Shown here: piece after piece, positions 1 to 12,332 of the stretch | Position numbering within the stretch: position 1 is the first letter of the stretch | Layout of the letters: every line of letters begins with the position of its first letter | The notes under the pieces: generated by a model | What the model was told of the DNA's origin: nothing | What the model saw: the letters and a program-made list of their open reading frames with translations, nothing else | Databases searched by the model: none | Program-made: the position numbers and the translations under genes | Source of the DNA: Neodiprion pinetum | Taxonomy: Eukaryota; Arthropoda; Insecta; Hymenoptera; Diprionidae | Assembly (NCBI RefSeq): GCF_021155775.2 | Contig: NC_060235.2 | Span: 24,809,598-24,873,597 of the forward strand | Length of the DNA: 64,000 nucleotides | Direction: 5' to 3'

Positions 1-232
1 GGTCAGTTTTAAGTTAAGAAAGTCGCGTCGATTGAGACAAAAAACATCAAGAAATTCCGTTTATCCATTCTTGAAATATCATCATTTTATTTTTTTCTAC
101 TTTTCGTCGCCTATAATGGTAGAATAGAAAAACAGGCTTTATTACATCATGTACCATATTTAAAAAATAATTCCCCATATGCATAATGAACGACTATGAA
201 ATATTACATTCCCTTTTATGCTTAATACTCAG

Positions 233-3200
233 GATCACTATTTTACACCACTGCTGATCCTGGCGATTCTTCAACCAGCTTACGAGCATGCGCTTATGGC
301 AAAAGCTTTGCTAAAGGCCAAGGCAAATCCAAGTGTAAGAGCCGATTCTGACTACCGGTACATATTACGACAGACTGATTTCAGTAATATTGTCGAATGA
401 CTTCATCAAAAAAAAAAAAAAAAACAATTTGCCGTATATAAACATTTTCTGATGTAGATCAGACGTAATGGAACGTGTGAGACAAAATAGATGTGCAGAA
501 TTTCTCGACAGTTGCCAAGGTATGACGGCCTTGCATCTTTTGGCTGTTAGACACGATATGGATGCAGACACGGGTGAAGTACGATTAGTATCGAAATATT
601 ATGAAAACTTGTTACTTCGTTTATTGTTCGATTCAAACAAATGTTATTGTCATTTTATTCTAACAGTACTTAGGGACACTCATCAGAGCCATCTATCAAT
701 ATGGACGTATCAAACGCAGTGATTTATATCAAGGACATTCCCCATTATCCTTAGCAATCTTCGAAGGTACAATTCATCCAAGCCAACTTCAAATGAAATA
801 AAACTGATTTCTGCGAACTAAATTTTCGCCAGCTATTTTCTATTTTACCAAAATGTAATTTTTTTTTTTACAAATACACGTATTTAACACGACTTCATTA
901 ACTTTGAGCAGGTAATTTTACAGCGACAAATGCACTTCTAAGATCCACGTATGTTGATGTTAACGAACAGTTGGGTATAGACTTGGGCAATGCTATGTTG
1001 ATGCTAGAATCTCGTTTATTGCAAGAACTCTTGCCACCTCAACTTCTGCAAAAATTTGTAAGTCACAACTCTATGATAGTTTGAAAAAAATACTCTCCGA
1101 ACTATCGAACTTATGAATTACATGATTGATTTTATACTTTCACAGCTCGAACTGCTGTTACAGTACGGAGGCTGTCCATTTGAGTCGGTCAACGTAAGGA
1201 TTTGAATAATTATATAATTGTCATTTCATACACATTGTATGTGCATGGTTCCAGCAATCGAGTATCGAAGTTCTTACTGTTCACTGTCAGGTATTAGGAG
1301 AAAACTATAACCAAATAGAATACGGAAGGAAAGAATTAATGAAGTTATCCAATCCAGTTGTGAGTACAACAGAAATTAAAGAGAAAGGGAAAAAGACAAA
1401 TGCATCGAAGAGATCCAAATCCTCAAAGCTATCGACAGCAACGAACTTTGCTAAAAGCATGAATTTCATTGAAACAGTGGCTAAGGAAAAATTGATAAGA
1501 AGAATCAAAGCAAATCTTGTGCGAGGCTTGATGGACTTGCCTGTAATGCTGTAGGAAACCAAAAGAAATACAATATCGGGATTTGAATGGTCAATTTCAA
1601 AATTTAGACGCTGCTTCCATATTAACTATATCGAAATTTTATAAATTTCGGATTTCATATTTATAAATAAGTCTGTAATCTCAAAAATTGAATTTTAAGA
1701 AAAGTATAGTAATGCTTTACTAATATCGTTAATCCACTATATCGTGTAGCTTGCCTGTAGAAAACCGATTAGCATTGCTTAAAGAGCCATTATTTAAGCA
1801 TGCGGAAGCTTGGATGAATGCGGAAGATTTGGCTATTATTATGGAAACTATGAACTGCAGTCGTAGTAACGTCAAAGGATTAGTGAGGCTCTTTGTAACG
1901 GCATGTATACCAGCTTACGAAAAAATGGTACCTGAAATAGATACAGTGAGTTATGAATAGATGTGAGTAACACTCCATCAACTTCACGCGACAACGTATT
2001 CTAAACGCCAATTGTAATTACAAATGTCATTTGTATTTGGGAGAAAAAAAATACTCATTAACATTATAATTTGTAATTAGTAATTTTCACGCAATTCAGT
2101 ACAAAAATTATTGCTCAAAGGTGCCCAATACTAATTCGATTTACGGTGCAAGGTTCAAAATGGAATCGTCAGAATATTATCAACAACTTTACAAAATATA
2201 ACCGGAATATCTTCATAATATAATCCGTTCCCAACATCTTTCAGCTGATACAAAATGAAACAGAAACAATAATGAACAGAGTAATGCCGTTGGTAGGCCC
2301 TAAAAAAAATGTTGCAACAGCTGCAGATTATAAAGTGGAAAGAGCCAGTTTCGACACAGAAACCAAAAACTTGAATTCAATTGTAGTATATCCAACTGAG
2401 ACGGATCCTAACGTACAGTATAACTGAAGCTTTTTATTATACAGTATCATATTTTGCGGATGTATCGCTTGATTCACTATAAACTTTCTTTGAAAATTAT
2501 AATTAACTGTAGGATAGTTTTACATTTTCAGCGTAATAAGTTTAAAGTCTGTTTCGAGTGCTTCGGTGTTCATGGAAAAGTTCTGATCGTGTGTCCCACG
2601 TGTAAGCAATTGTATTTCTGCTCGCAAGAGTGTAACGAGAAAAATGTTACACTGGAGACGAATCCTCACCAATGCCCGAGTAATTGATATTTTTAATTAG
2701 ACTGAATCTATTGTTTTGCTCAATTTATAATGTTAATAAAATTATTTCAGAATAACATTAGGCCTGACATCAATGACACATAATAACAACAATTATTTCC
2801 CTGAGAACACGATTGTTTTACAATAATAATGAATACGTTGTAAAAATTGTTTAGTTTTCTACCAAAAGGAATGGACCAGACTGGAGAGAATTGCCATGAT
2901 TTTAGGCATCGACCCAATAAATTGTATGCTAGAAAAGTTTCAAAATCCGGAGCTGTACACTGATCTTGAAAAACAAATTGGACTATTTACTGAGCAAAAA
3001 GGTAAAGCACTTAATTATTTTCTGAAAATTTCTTTAATTATTAAAAAATACTATAAATATAATATAAATGGGTATTCGACATACACAACAATGTTAAATA
3101 AAATTGACAAAAACAAACTTACACGCTAGAGCTCATATTTAAAGAAGTTTAAACAAGTTAGACACAGCAGGAGTAATTTTGACTGTAGTCAAATTATCCA

Positions 3201-4572
3201 CGGTTAAAAAATTACAGCTGCCAGCAATATTATCTTAAATTGTAAAGATTGTTAGTAATATCTTCTACCACATAAATAACATATTTATCCTATTTTGTAC
3301 TTTTTATTTGTATTTCATTTATTGTATACTATACTCTTGATATACTGCAATAGTGAAAATATAACCATCAAGGTTACTTGTATTTCAATATAAAAAACAT
3401 ACAGGAATACTCTTAAGGTAAGCCAGGTATCAGGAATTTGGACGATAACGCATCGATTAGTACATTGAAATATAATGATGAGGAATTTACAACTGATCAA
3501 AAGTATGTAGGATCAAACCATGCAAAATTGAATATTCATAGAACGGATCTGCAGATTAAAACGATGGGATTAGATATGATAATAAAGATAACAGCGCACA
3601 CGTCACAGAAGCCAAATATCAAATGAATTTAGTTAATTAAGTAACGTCATATTCTGTATGCGGTGCAGTATTTTGATTACTGAATTTTATCCACTTTCAG
3701 AAAATAATATTGGTGAGTGGATCGAAAACAAAGCTGATGGTGATAATGTAAAATCTAGAAAAAACCCAGTGCCTGGTCTGATTTTTGAAAAAGTAAACAA
3801 AGAGGATGATGGCGGTGAAATTAATTTACAAAACATCGTCAAAGGTGGCGAATTAATCAAAAACAACAGTGGTGCGAAAAATGTTGGCGAGGCGAAAATT
3901 TTCAGCAAGGAAATCGATGAGAGTTATAAGGATGTCAAGTTCAAGGGTAAGAAAATTGAAGACGGTAATATTAAATCAAAAACGGAACGAGAAAAAACTG
4001 AATACAAGACTATGAATAATAAAATAAATAGTGATGAGGGATATGAAATGCTATCGGAAAAAGGCAAAGAATATCCTGTAAACGATAATTACAAAATTGA
4101 AAATAGTGGCGGTTATGGTAGAAAATATAAGGAAACAAGTAAAAAAGGTATTAAGCTTCATAAGAACGAAATCGAAGACAGTAGCTCGACGTTTAAAAAT
4201 AAATTTGGTAATTTGGAAGGGAAGAAAGGTGACCGGAAACCAAATTACGTTCATACCAGAGACCATGTACAAAAAAACCGTGAAGATAAACCGAATAAAG
4301 AAAATTGGATAAAACACACGGATAAGAAAACTAATGAACTGCCATCACATGCTATAAAATCACCAAAGAAAAAACACAGGCATATAGCTGAAAATAATAT
4401 TCCAAAAAAATATATCAATTGGTTACTAAAAGTTAGTAAATCTGCAGGAAAAAATTTGGATATTGATATGCTTCTACTTCCTTACGTAGTTTTTGCACAA
4501 GGAGATACATATTTCAGAATACTACCAAGCGAACAATATTCCAAGTCTGCAGGAAACTATAGTCTGATTTGA
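233..4572 (+). CDS. Ankyrin-repeat and MYND-finger protein (ANKMY1-like), 5' end outside the window
   Basis: Exons read by phase: 233-357, 458-578, 667-766, 912-1057, 1146-1193, 1255-1550, 1750-1945, 2245-2412, 2532-2679, 2855-3001 and 3701-4572. Exons 1-5 encode ankyrin-type repeats (for example the HSPLSLAIFEGN motif from exon 3 into 4). Exon 9 encodes a MYND zinc finger: CFEC, then CPTC, then FCSQEC, then HQC, a module that usually binds proline-rich partners. The last exon encodes about 290 residues, strongly Lys/Glu/Asn-rich and probably disordered, ending at TGA 4570-4572. The order ankyrin then MYND fits ANKMY1, whose MYND lies near the C terminus, but the long basic tail is not a feature I know from that family. 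A further open stretch, 3427-3625, could be an extra or alternative exon. Family call fairly sure, orthology not. Confidence 0.72.
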
Positions 4573-4608
4573 TCAGAATAATTTCTCTAAGTACGTGTGC
4601 ATTAATTA

Positions 4609-4614
4609 AATAAA
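4609..4614 (+). terminator. Poly(A) signal of the ankyrin/MYND gene
   Basis: A canonical AATAAA lies 37 bases after the TGA at 4572. It is the first one downstream, and the converging photolyase gene ends about 170 bases further on. Cleavage site not determinable. Confidence 0.5.
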
Positions 4615-4784
4615 ATTGATCTTGTTCTTCCTGGTGATTTGTAGAAAAAATACATGGTCATCTAATCGAGTGCTTAATATATCATACGAAATTATGATTT
4701 CGAGTACAACATGCTCGAATTAAACACTGGTTAGATTGAGCACATTCAGATAACTGTAGGTGGTTATTATACTCATTTTTAAAT

Positions 4785-7700
4785 TTATTTTTTTTTTGTG
4801 TGTACTTTACCACCCCACCTAGCAACGAACGCCTTGACGTCGAATTTGCGCTGACATCCTTTGTAATTCATAAAACGTATTTTTCCAAAAATACTCCTCT
4901 CTGCCCAGCCTTGGTCGTGGATACCGCATATGGACCACATGCATCCTTAAAGAAATGTATTTTTTAAAGCTATCAATGCCTTGGGCCTGACACTCGTGTC
5001 ACTGCTTAATACGGATCGGACATTTTGTAACGGTAGTGATTCTCAAAGACTATACTTTCGGAATGTATGTTCAAACTTCAATTACCAACATATCCACTCG
5101 GGTCGCGCCCATCCATACTGTACTTGTCGTTCAAGTAAATTGACCATTCAAGTGCCTCTTCGGGGGTACGAGTCCACTCCAGGATTTTCTTTGCCCAGTA
5201 CATTCTCAAAAATCCATGTATTTTTCCATCCTGTAGTAACTGATTCTGAGCTGAATTCCACAGGTCATCGTGAGTCAAGGAATTTTCAAATTCCTTCAAC
5301 GTGTATACATACTCACGTTTATCCTTGCTAATCAACATATTACACAGATTTAATTCAACAGTTATTATGTCACCCTGATAAGAAAACTGTCTCTCGCAAA
5401 AAAAAGCAGCACTGCGGTACTGAGATTACGAAAGTAATACTGATTTTTCATTACTTCGTGAGTACTTGAAGCATCTAAAATTCACACCTACTTTCACCCA
5501 CAGAATTACGTTGCTGTAAGCAAATTTCAAAGTTACATCTTACCGATGATTATCTAAGGTATCGACGGCCCACTGCTTAGCACCTTTAAGAGAGTCATAA
5601 TGTTCGTTATAAAAACAAAAATTATCGGACAATTCTCTCCTAACTATAGCTTCTTCCATGAAACTTTCGACAGATTTTTTGTGACTGTTCTTATATTTTG
5701 ACACTTCTAAGATACATCGTTGTACAGATATCATGCCGAAATGAAACCATGGTGATAAATTGCTCAGAGCGTTGAGCGTCGGATCATTTCGCTTGGAATC
5801 ATACAGCTTCAGACGCTTTTCTATGAACCTTTCAAGCTCTAAAATTCCTTCTTCATACCCTGGCTTCGCCCATGTTATTTCCTTCACTGATTTATCAATT
5901 TCAACATCTTTCAAAGCATTTTCCCAATCATTTTCAGTGAACTTTTGCTTTGTAGTATACGGATGTTTGATTACGGGTGGAAATTGTGTCAAGTATTCAT
6001 CCAGCTTGGAATTTATTTTATTGCGAATCGTTCGTGCTGAATATTCCAGTTTATCTGATGCTTCCCAACAAGGTACAATGTTATGCGCATCGACCTAAAA
6101 CATGACTGGGATAAAAATGATACGACGATCATAAATGGATTACAATTTAGTGAATATTAGAAATTAATAGATCAGTTCGTTCCAATGCCCGCATATGCCT
6201 GAGAATTCTCAAAGATTTTGCACAATTATATATCAAAAGGAAGTGATTTCGAAATATTAACTTTAGAATCCTTCGCAGTAAATGAATCGAAGATAATTAA
6301 AGTCTTATTAAATAATCATGAATTTCTCGATCTGTATTTACTTGACAAAGGGGAATGTCTTCTGGTAACTTCTTCTTCAAATCATCGACCCAAGAGAGCG
6401 GTAATCGTAACGGGAAGAAATCTGTGATGACTGCGCCCATATCATATTTTTCCACGAATTTTAATATGACATCATTTGGTTCTCCGCGCAGGAGATGAAA
6501 ATTCACGTTTAAATTCTTGCATTCTAATTCAACCTGTTTTAAGGCTGCCAAATGAAACTTATAATGTCGAATTGTTGCGCCTAAAAATTTTGGTAGAACG
6601 CAAAAACAGACATGAAGAGGCAGGCGATTTTTTATAGCTGTTTTTTGAGCAAACAAAAAAGCCCAGTTATCTGTAAAAAGTTATGTAGGATATAACAACG
6701 GTTCTAGCTTAACAATATCAGTTACTTTGAATGAAGTATTGAGTTCATGATTTTGAAAAGCATTGTGAAATTTATTAATGCATTGTTTCTCATGATACTC
6801 AAAGCATCGGTATTTATAGATAATTCTTTGGAAGTCAATACGGTGGTAACAGACTGTGGAACTCCAAATGAAACTATACTCTTCGGATATCAGGAAATTC
6901 ACGTCGAAATTACTGGAATTTTATTACATGGTTTGCATTACTTTTGCTTCCCTAAATTGAATCTACCATGCGGATTTGATTAGAAAACATTGTTTGCCTG
7001 AAAATCTCAAATTTCTGTTAAATTACCTGCATGTCTTTTAAAATTTGACTACCAGGGTAACCCATTAAAATGCAACTTTATAAATTCAGGAGAAAATTGA
7101 TTTTCCTCTGCAACATCACTCTGAAATTTTCTTTGAATCTACCACCAAAGCTTCTTGTTGCATACCTGAATTTTCTGTAATATTCAATGAATTTCTAGAC
7201 TATAACTCATGACAATGAATAGATTTCCTGATCTAGATGGAACTGAATTTAAAAATTACATAAATCGCGCCTACCTTGCGTTTGAATCAACTTCTCCGCA
7301 TAGGTTTTTCAGTTAAAAATGTAAAATATGATAATGACTTAATTTATTTTCCATTGATACTTGAACTTCTGCTTGCAAAACTTTATCTTTAACGGGGGGA
7401 CTTTGGTGAAATTTTTATAGGAAGACTTTTTTAGTTTTCCAAATGCATATGAAAAAAAAGAAAATTCTTGCCATCATATGGCTGAGAAGCCGGATATAGC
7501 ACCACAATAATCTACATCTTGCAGGAATTTTTTATTAAATATTTTGCAGCTGAACTAAAAACGAAGAAACCGTTTGTATCAAAATTTAAACTAAGTCTAA
7601 CGTCGAGTACATGACGAGTTGGCATATTTGCAAAATACGAATAGCAATTTCATGTTTCAAAACCTTTGCAAATGTTTACAATAAAAAATGATAATTTCAA

Positions 7701-8360
7701 GGAATCGAGGGAAGCTAACTTCTATCAACTTCTCATGTGACAAATTACTGCGTGTAATATCCCAACAATTCGAATTATAATGCGTCAACAAAAAGACATA
7801 TTCATTGAACTTAATCACATATGCATTGTAATACTCAGTTTGGCAGTTTAATAGCAGAACATTACTCTAGTAATAGTGAAAGTACTGGAAAATACTATTG
7901 ACTTTCCTTTAGTAGCACAGTGGTCATTTACTAGAATAAAAACCAGAAGACTTGGAAAATACGAAATTCATTGAAGTCAGATTTGTACAGCAATTTATTC
8001 CTGACAGTAATCATTTATTTATTGTTAATTAATATTAATTCATAATTCAGTATTTTACCTTGCACTCTGGAATCTCGAAACATCCAATAAACAATGCCTT
8101 TACAGTTTTCCTTGACTTTGTCTATGGCAGTCAGGACCCTAACTCTTTTTTTGTTAAACTTAAACTTCATTACAGATTCCGAATCCTAAAACATTTGAAT
8201 AAATGATAACGAGTCTCAGTGTTTGTTGACAGTTAAGAATTGACATTTTGAACAACACAATGCTCAGTAAAAATTGGCGTATCCTAACGTTTTTTCTGTC
8301 TTCCTCCAATTTGTTGACAAAATTCGAAAGTTTAGCACGTTTTGCCACAAATTGATCCAT
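4785..8360 (-). CDS. phr: Class II CPD DNA photolyase
   Basis: Light-driven repair of cyclobutane pyrimidine dimers with FAD. Minus-strand exons in order: 8360-8289, 8185-8059, 6670-6342, 6094-5544, 5327-5086 and 4945-4785. All junctions are GT-AG and in phase, 1482 nt, 493 aa, close to the usual class II length. Class II hallmarks, in order: IVYWMFRDSRVQ-DNWA near residue 60; WAKPGYEEG; LSPWFHFGMIS; EEAIVRRELSDNFCFYN; KIHGFLRMYWAKKILEW; then DPSGYVG-CMWSICGIHDQGW and the IFGKIRFMNYKGC end. The codons for DNW and YVGC are split by introns, which confirms the joins. The start was chosen because MDQFVAKRAKLS gives an in-phase 72-nt first exon. No break or missing motif is seen, so the gene looks functional. 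The last intron is 140 bp and the largest, 6671-8058, holds nothing recognisable. Confidence 0.95.
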
Positions 8361-9406
8361 ATTTATTGATTATCGTTAATTTGTATCGTATAATGTAGAT
8401 TATTTGAGATACCGTATTTATCGGGCATTCGAGATTATCGAAAACGAGTTGATTAACCTCAATTTTTTTACCGCACTACTGGAATATAATAATACTATTT
8501 TAGTACACTATACCCACATAATATAGGGTGCATACCGAAAGTAGCTCCCAGTGTTGTCAACAATCTTTTATCTCTGTTGCGCTGGCAAGATCGTGGATAG
8601 CTCTGCCTCTGTCCTAGGGAGTTTTTAGCACCGCAAGCTAGTTTTGAAACCCACCCAATAGGGTACGTTTATTTTTTCACTGCCAGTACTGGCAGCGCTG
8701 AAAACGTGTTCCGACACTAGTTGTGTCTCTCTCTACATGATCCAGTCCAAAAAGATATATCGAGAACATAATGTATCATCCGAAGACCAGAGACAAAATT
8801 ACATTATGATGCCATCTCTCTCGGCTCGCTGATCCTCTGTTCCGTAGATAGCAGGCGCATGTAATACACCCGTGGAAAGATAGTAGAAAGCGCGTCTAAG
8901 ACATCTGGTGGATCTTTCGTGCAACAGGTCAAGATAAGCACAGCACACTAGTGCCACTTGAATCGTCTGTTCTTAATTTTTACGCCGCACTGTATATCTC
9001 TAACTTGAGTCGAACTCCGATTCCGACTCGGCTCCAACTTGACTCTGGCATACACTCGGTGTAAAAAATTTAGTTGCAAATACGATATTTATGGATGCTA
9101 ATTTATTTCTGATATGACGTCACGTTCTATGAAATAGGGTGCTCCTAAACCGAATAGGTGAACTTAGTAAAAGCATTTCGCATACATGATTGTATACGTA
9201 ATCTTGTATAAGCGATGTGCTGTCGACCTTCCCTGCCACCCGCTCATGTTTTCGTATTTCTGTATAATATTCGAAATCATGCAAACAGAGCCCTTGCAAT
9301 GAGGCAGCGACAAACTTTTTATGATAATTATTCTATTATATTTCTGTTATACGTTAATCTAAATGTGTCACATTTTTACTTTTCAACGCTTATGGTGATG
9401 TAGGAA
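8361..9406. other. Intergenic, upstream of photolyase; no gene seen
   Basis: This is the 5' flank of the photolyase gene. It contains a less AT-rich stretch around 8530-8990 with short stop-rich frames. I see no domain, RNA gene or clear repeat boundary. Confidence 0.5.
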
Positions 9407-9545
9407 CAGGGTCGAGATTATGTAATTTCACTTTTCAGATTTCCCACCATCCAAGTATTCTGATTAATTTGCGAAGTTTAGACACCCAATCGGAATGTTT
9501 GGATGGTGGAAAATACGAAAAGTGAAATTATATGGTCGACCCCTT
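9407..9545. mobile_element. Small hairpin element (MITE-like), about 139 bp
   Basis: The two halves are imperfect inverted copies. The left arm starts at CAGGGTCGA and contains AATTTCACTTTTC and CCACCATCC; the right arm ends with the reverse of these (GGATGGTGG, GAAAAGTGAAATT, GGTCGACCCC). The short loop is around 9470. It carries no coding capacity. No target-site duplication could be fixed. Confidence 0.6.
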
Positions 9546-12204
9546 GTATTAGTTTCTATTGGTGCTGTGCGACTGATCGATTAATCGGCAGCTTCAATTA
9601 ATTATTTTTTCAGTTCATCGAGTTTTTCCGATTAATATGCTAATCAACGATTCCGGTTAATCGTATTTCCGATTAATCGATTAACCAGAGTTGCCTCATA
9701 ATAATTCTGCAAGTCAATCGATATATAACTCTCAACTCATTTACAATGTGCAAAATATATATTCGTGTCTGACCGACGTATCTGAGTCATAAATCATATA
9801 TACAGAATCTCGGTAACTTCCATAAATGGATTAATCGAAAAAACAATTAATTGGTTTGTAAAGTAATGTAAAGTATAGTGAAAAATACTATTTTTACAGC
9901 ATGTCGATGTCGTAGTATCATTCGAAATGAGAACCCATTATTTATATCAAACTTTGTAAGCTATCTTGAGCAAGAAATGTTTTCTTCATATTTTCAATCT
10001 TCGTAGTCCCTACGTCCGGACTCGCAATCTTTAAGTCGATCGTAAAAACTCACATGACAATAAAGTCGCGCCTTTGAATGGCCATTTCAATCGTCGTAAA
10101 ATAGTATATTGTATATCAAGAACGGTGAGTAAGAAAGTGATTTTAAGTTTGATGTTGCAAGGATAGTGATTACATTGGTAAATCACCTCCCGTACGTCTT
10201 ACACGCGATTTTTTTTTAATATATATTTGCCTAGTCTCTTTAAAAGTTTGCGTTTCCCACATCTGCAGCGAATTCATGAAAATGGCAATTTTGGGCGCAA
10301 AAACAGTTCTTCAAGGGAGGTCGGAAAAAATAATATATCGTGATTACAAGTGCGGAAAGTAGTGGTAGTAGTAATGTAAACGCAGCATGAGCTGAAGCGA
10401 GCGCTGTAATCATACGAGTCAGATATGACCCATACGTGTGACACATGCTATTTTTTCCAACACCTGTGAAGAAGAGCTTGATTTAAGAAGCAAGGAACGT
10501 GCCATTAGCAGCACGTAACATTATAGTCAGGTAAATTACGCGCAATGACACGGTTGAAAGTGCATTTTAAACAAAAAAAAAAAAAGATAGAGAGTCGCAT
10601 TTTAATGCACTATTTTTTCAGAATTTTTCCGGGTGTAAGTGTAAGTTCAAATTAACGGGTGTATCAATTTTTCATGCTCATCGAGTAAGTGCAAAACCCT
10701 GTACGAGGTTGAAGTTAGTAACGTGACGAAACTTCGGAAAAAGAATCCCTGTTTTTTTCAATTTCAGAACAGTTTGAAAGTACAATAATTGAAAGTTTAA
10801 AAAAAATATAAGTGTACAGTTTTGCTTCATTGCGATTTACTGAATCTCATTGTCAGATAATTCTGAGTTGTGAAGTAACTATTTTCATAGAAATGCATAT
10901 CTAAGGCATCGCTGCATTCATTACATTACTAACTTCAACCTAATTCATTTGAATGTGAAGCCGTGTAAATTTCCAATCTTTTCGGCCACTCGTTTCCGAG
11001 ATCATCGCTCGAGTTTGTCGGGACCGACCGACAGACCGACAAAAACCTGTTTTTCGAATACTGTAGATCCGAAAACGTGAAGATTTATTGAAATTAGAAA
11101 AATTCATTTTTGACCAAAACCTATACGTAGCCTATATTATCATAGATGATGAAGAGTAAAATAACGTTTCACAGATTCTAGTAAAGATTTCAACTACAGA
11201 AAAAGCCAAAATTTGTGAAAAAATTATTCAAACATATTAGAGATCAACAACGATCCAAAGCATTTAGGTGCATGGAACAGAAGATGTTAATTATTAAATT
11301 AGACGCTCACTATTCAGCAAATTTGGTTATTTTTTAATTTTCGAAAGATAAAATATTTCGCACGAACAAAAAATACGAATCTTCTCTTTTCACCTATACT
11401 TTATGTAAAAAAGGTTCGATGTATTTTCAAAAATTTGAGGTCAATACTTGTGTGCGATAATACAACACGGAATTGCCTATTATTTGTTTACCTTGAAAAT
11501 CACGTTTAAACGATGCAATTGGTTACAATAAATTAAGCTTCTTATTTCCACTAACCGTAATGACTATAATGAGATAAAAATTCACTGTCATTAACATAAA
11601 TATAAAACCAATGATACAAAAGCCCATTGTTTTAGAATTAGTCTCACATAACTGTCAAGTTAGTATACCCGAATAGGTTACTTTATTTTTGCTGGATAAA
11701 GTTACAATATTGAAAAAAAAAAATTATGCTCCAAAGGACCTCGGTTCGATACATACAATGTGAAGCCCGTTCGCTTAGGACTTTCGAGCTAGCTAGCAAA
11801 CAATTACACGACACTTTTTTGTCATAGAACGATGGTGGTTGGTCAAAAGATTGCCGTATAGCATCAGATATAGATATCGTAGCTATAGATACGACTCATA
11901 AGTAACCGTAAGAAGAGAACTATTTTCGGCATATTTATTTAATTTTGAAAAAAAATAATGCGATTTCTTTTGAAACCTTGTACTCGTAGATTTCGATATT
12001 TGTCACCACGTTTGATGAAGTATTTCATCAATCGCTCGTTTGGCATTACCCATACAACTTTTTAACAGTAAATTCTTTGAAACCTGTATGAAATGTAGTG
12101 TGTGCATGAGTGTGTGTATACAAGTGTCACCTCGAAATTTGCTCTTATACACCACGCTTGTGTTTTAGTAGTACCTAATGGATAAAATCTTTATACCATT
12201 AATC
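9546..12204. other. Intergenic, AT-rich; no gene seen
   Basis: No exon-like frame was recognised. It contains a cluster of ATTAATCG-type motifs at 9576-9840 and a short run of GACC/GACA units at about 11025-11040. All open frames are short and lack family motifs. Confidence 0.5.
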
Positions 12205-12332
12205 TACCGGGAGTCTCTTGTGAAAGTGCCCACTCTGAGCCACGTGCCAGCGTATCGCCAACACAAGCCACAACTTTTGCGTGAGCCGAGCGTTGCGCTC
12301 AAACTCGACACTTTCACCAGAGACTCCCGGTA
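12205..12332. mobile_element. Small hairpin element with TA ends, about 128 bp
   Basis: Terminal inverted repeats of about 24 bp: TACCGGGAGTCTC then TTGTGAAAGTG on the left, matched by CACTTTCACC then AGAGACTCCCGGTA on the right. The TA at each end may be the target duplication typical of Tc1/mariner-type MITEs. The interior is unrelated and non-coding. Confidence 0.65.

Noticed and set aside
11745..11760. GGTTCGATAC resembling a tRNA T-arm
   Set aside because: No matching acceptor, D-arm or anticodon stem around it; no tRNA or rRNA gene was found in the window.
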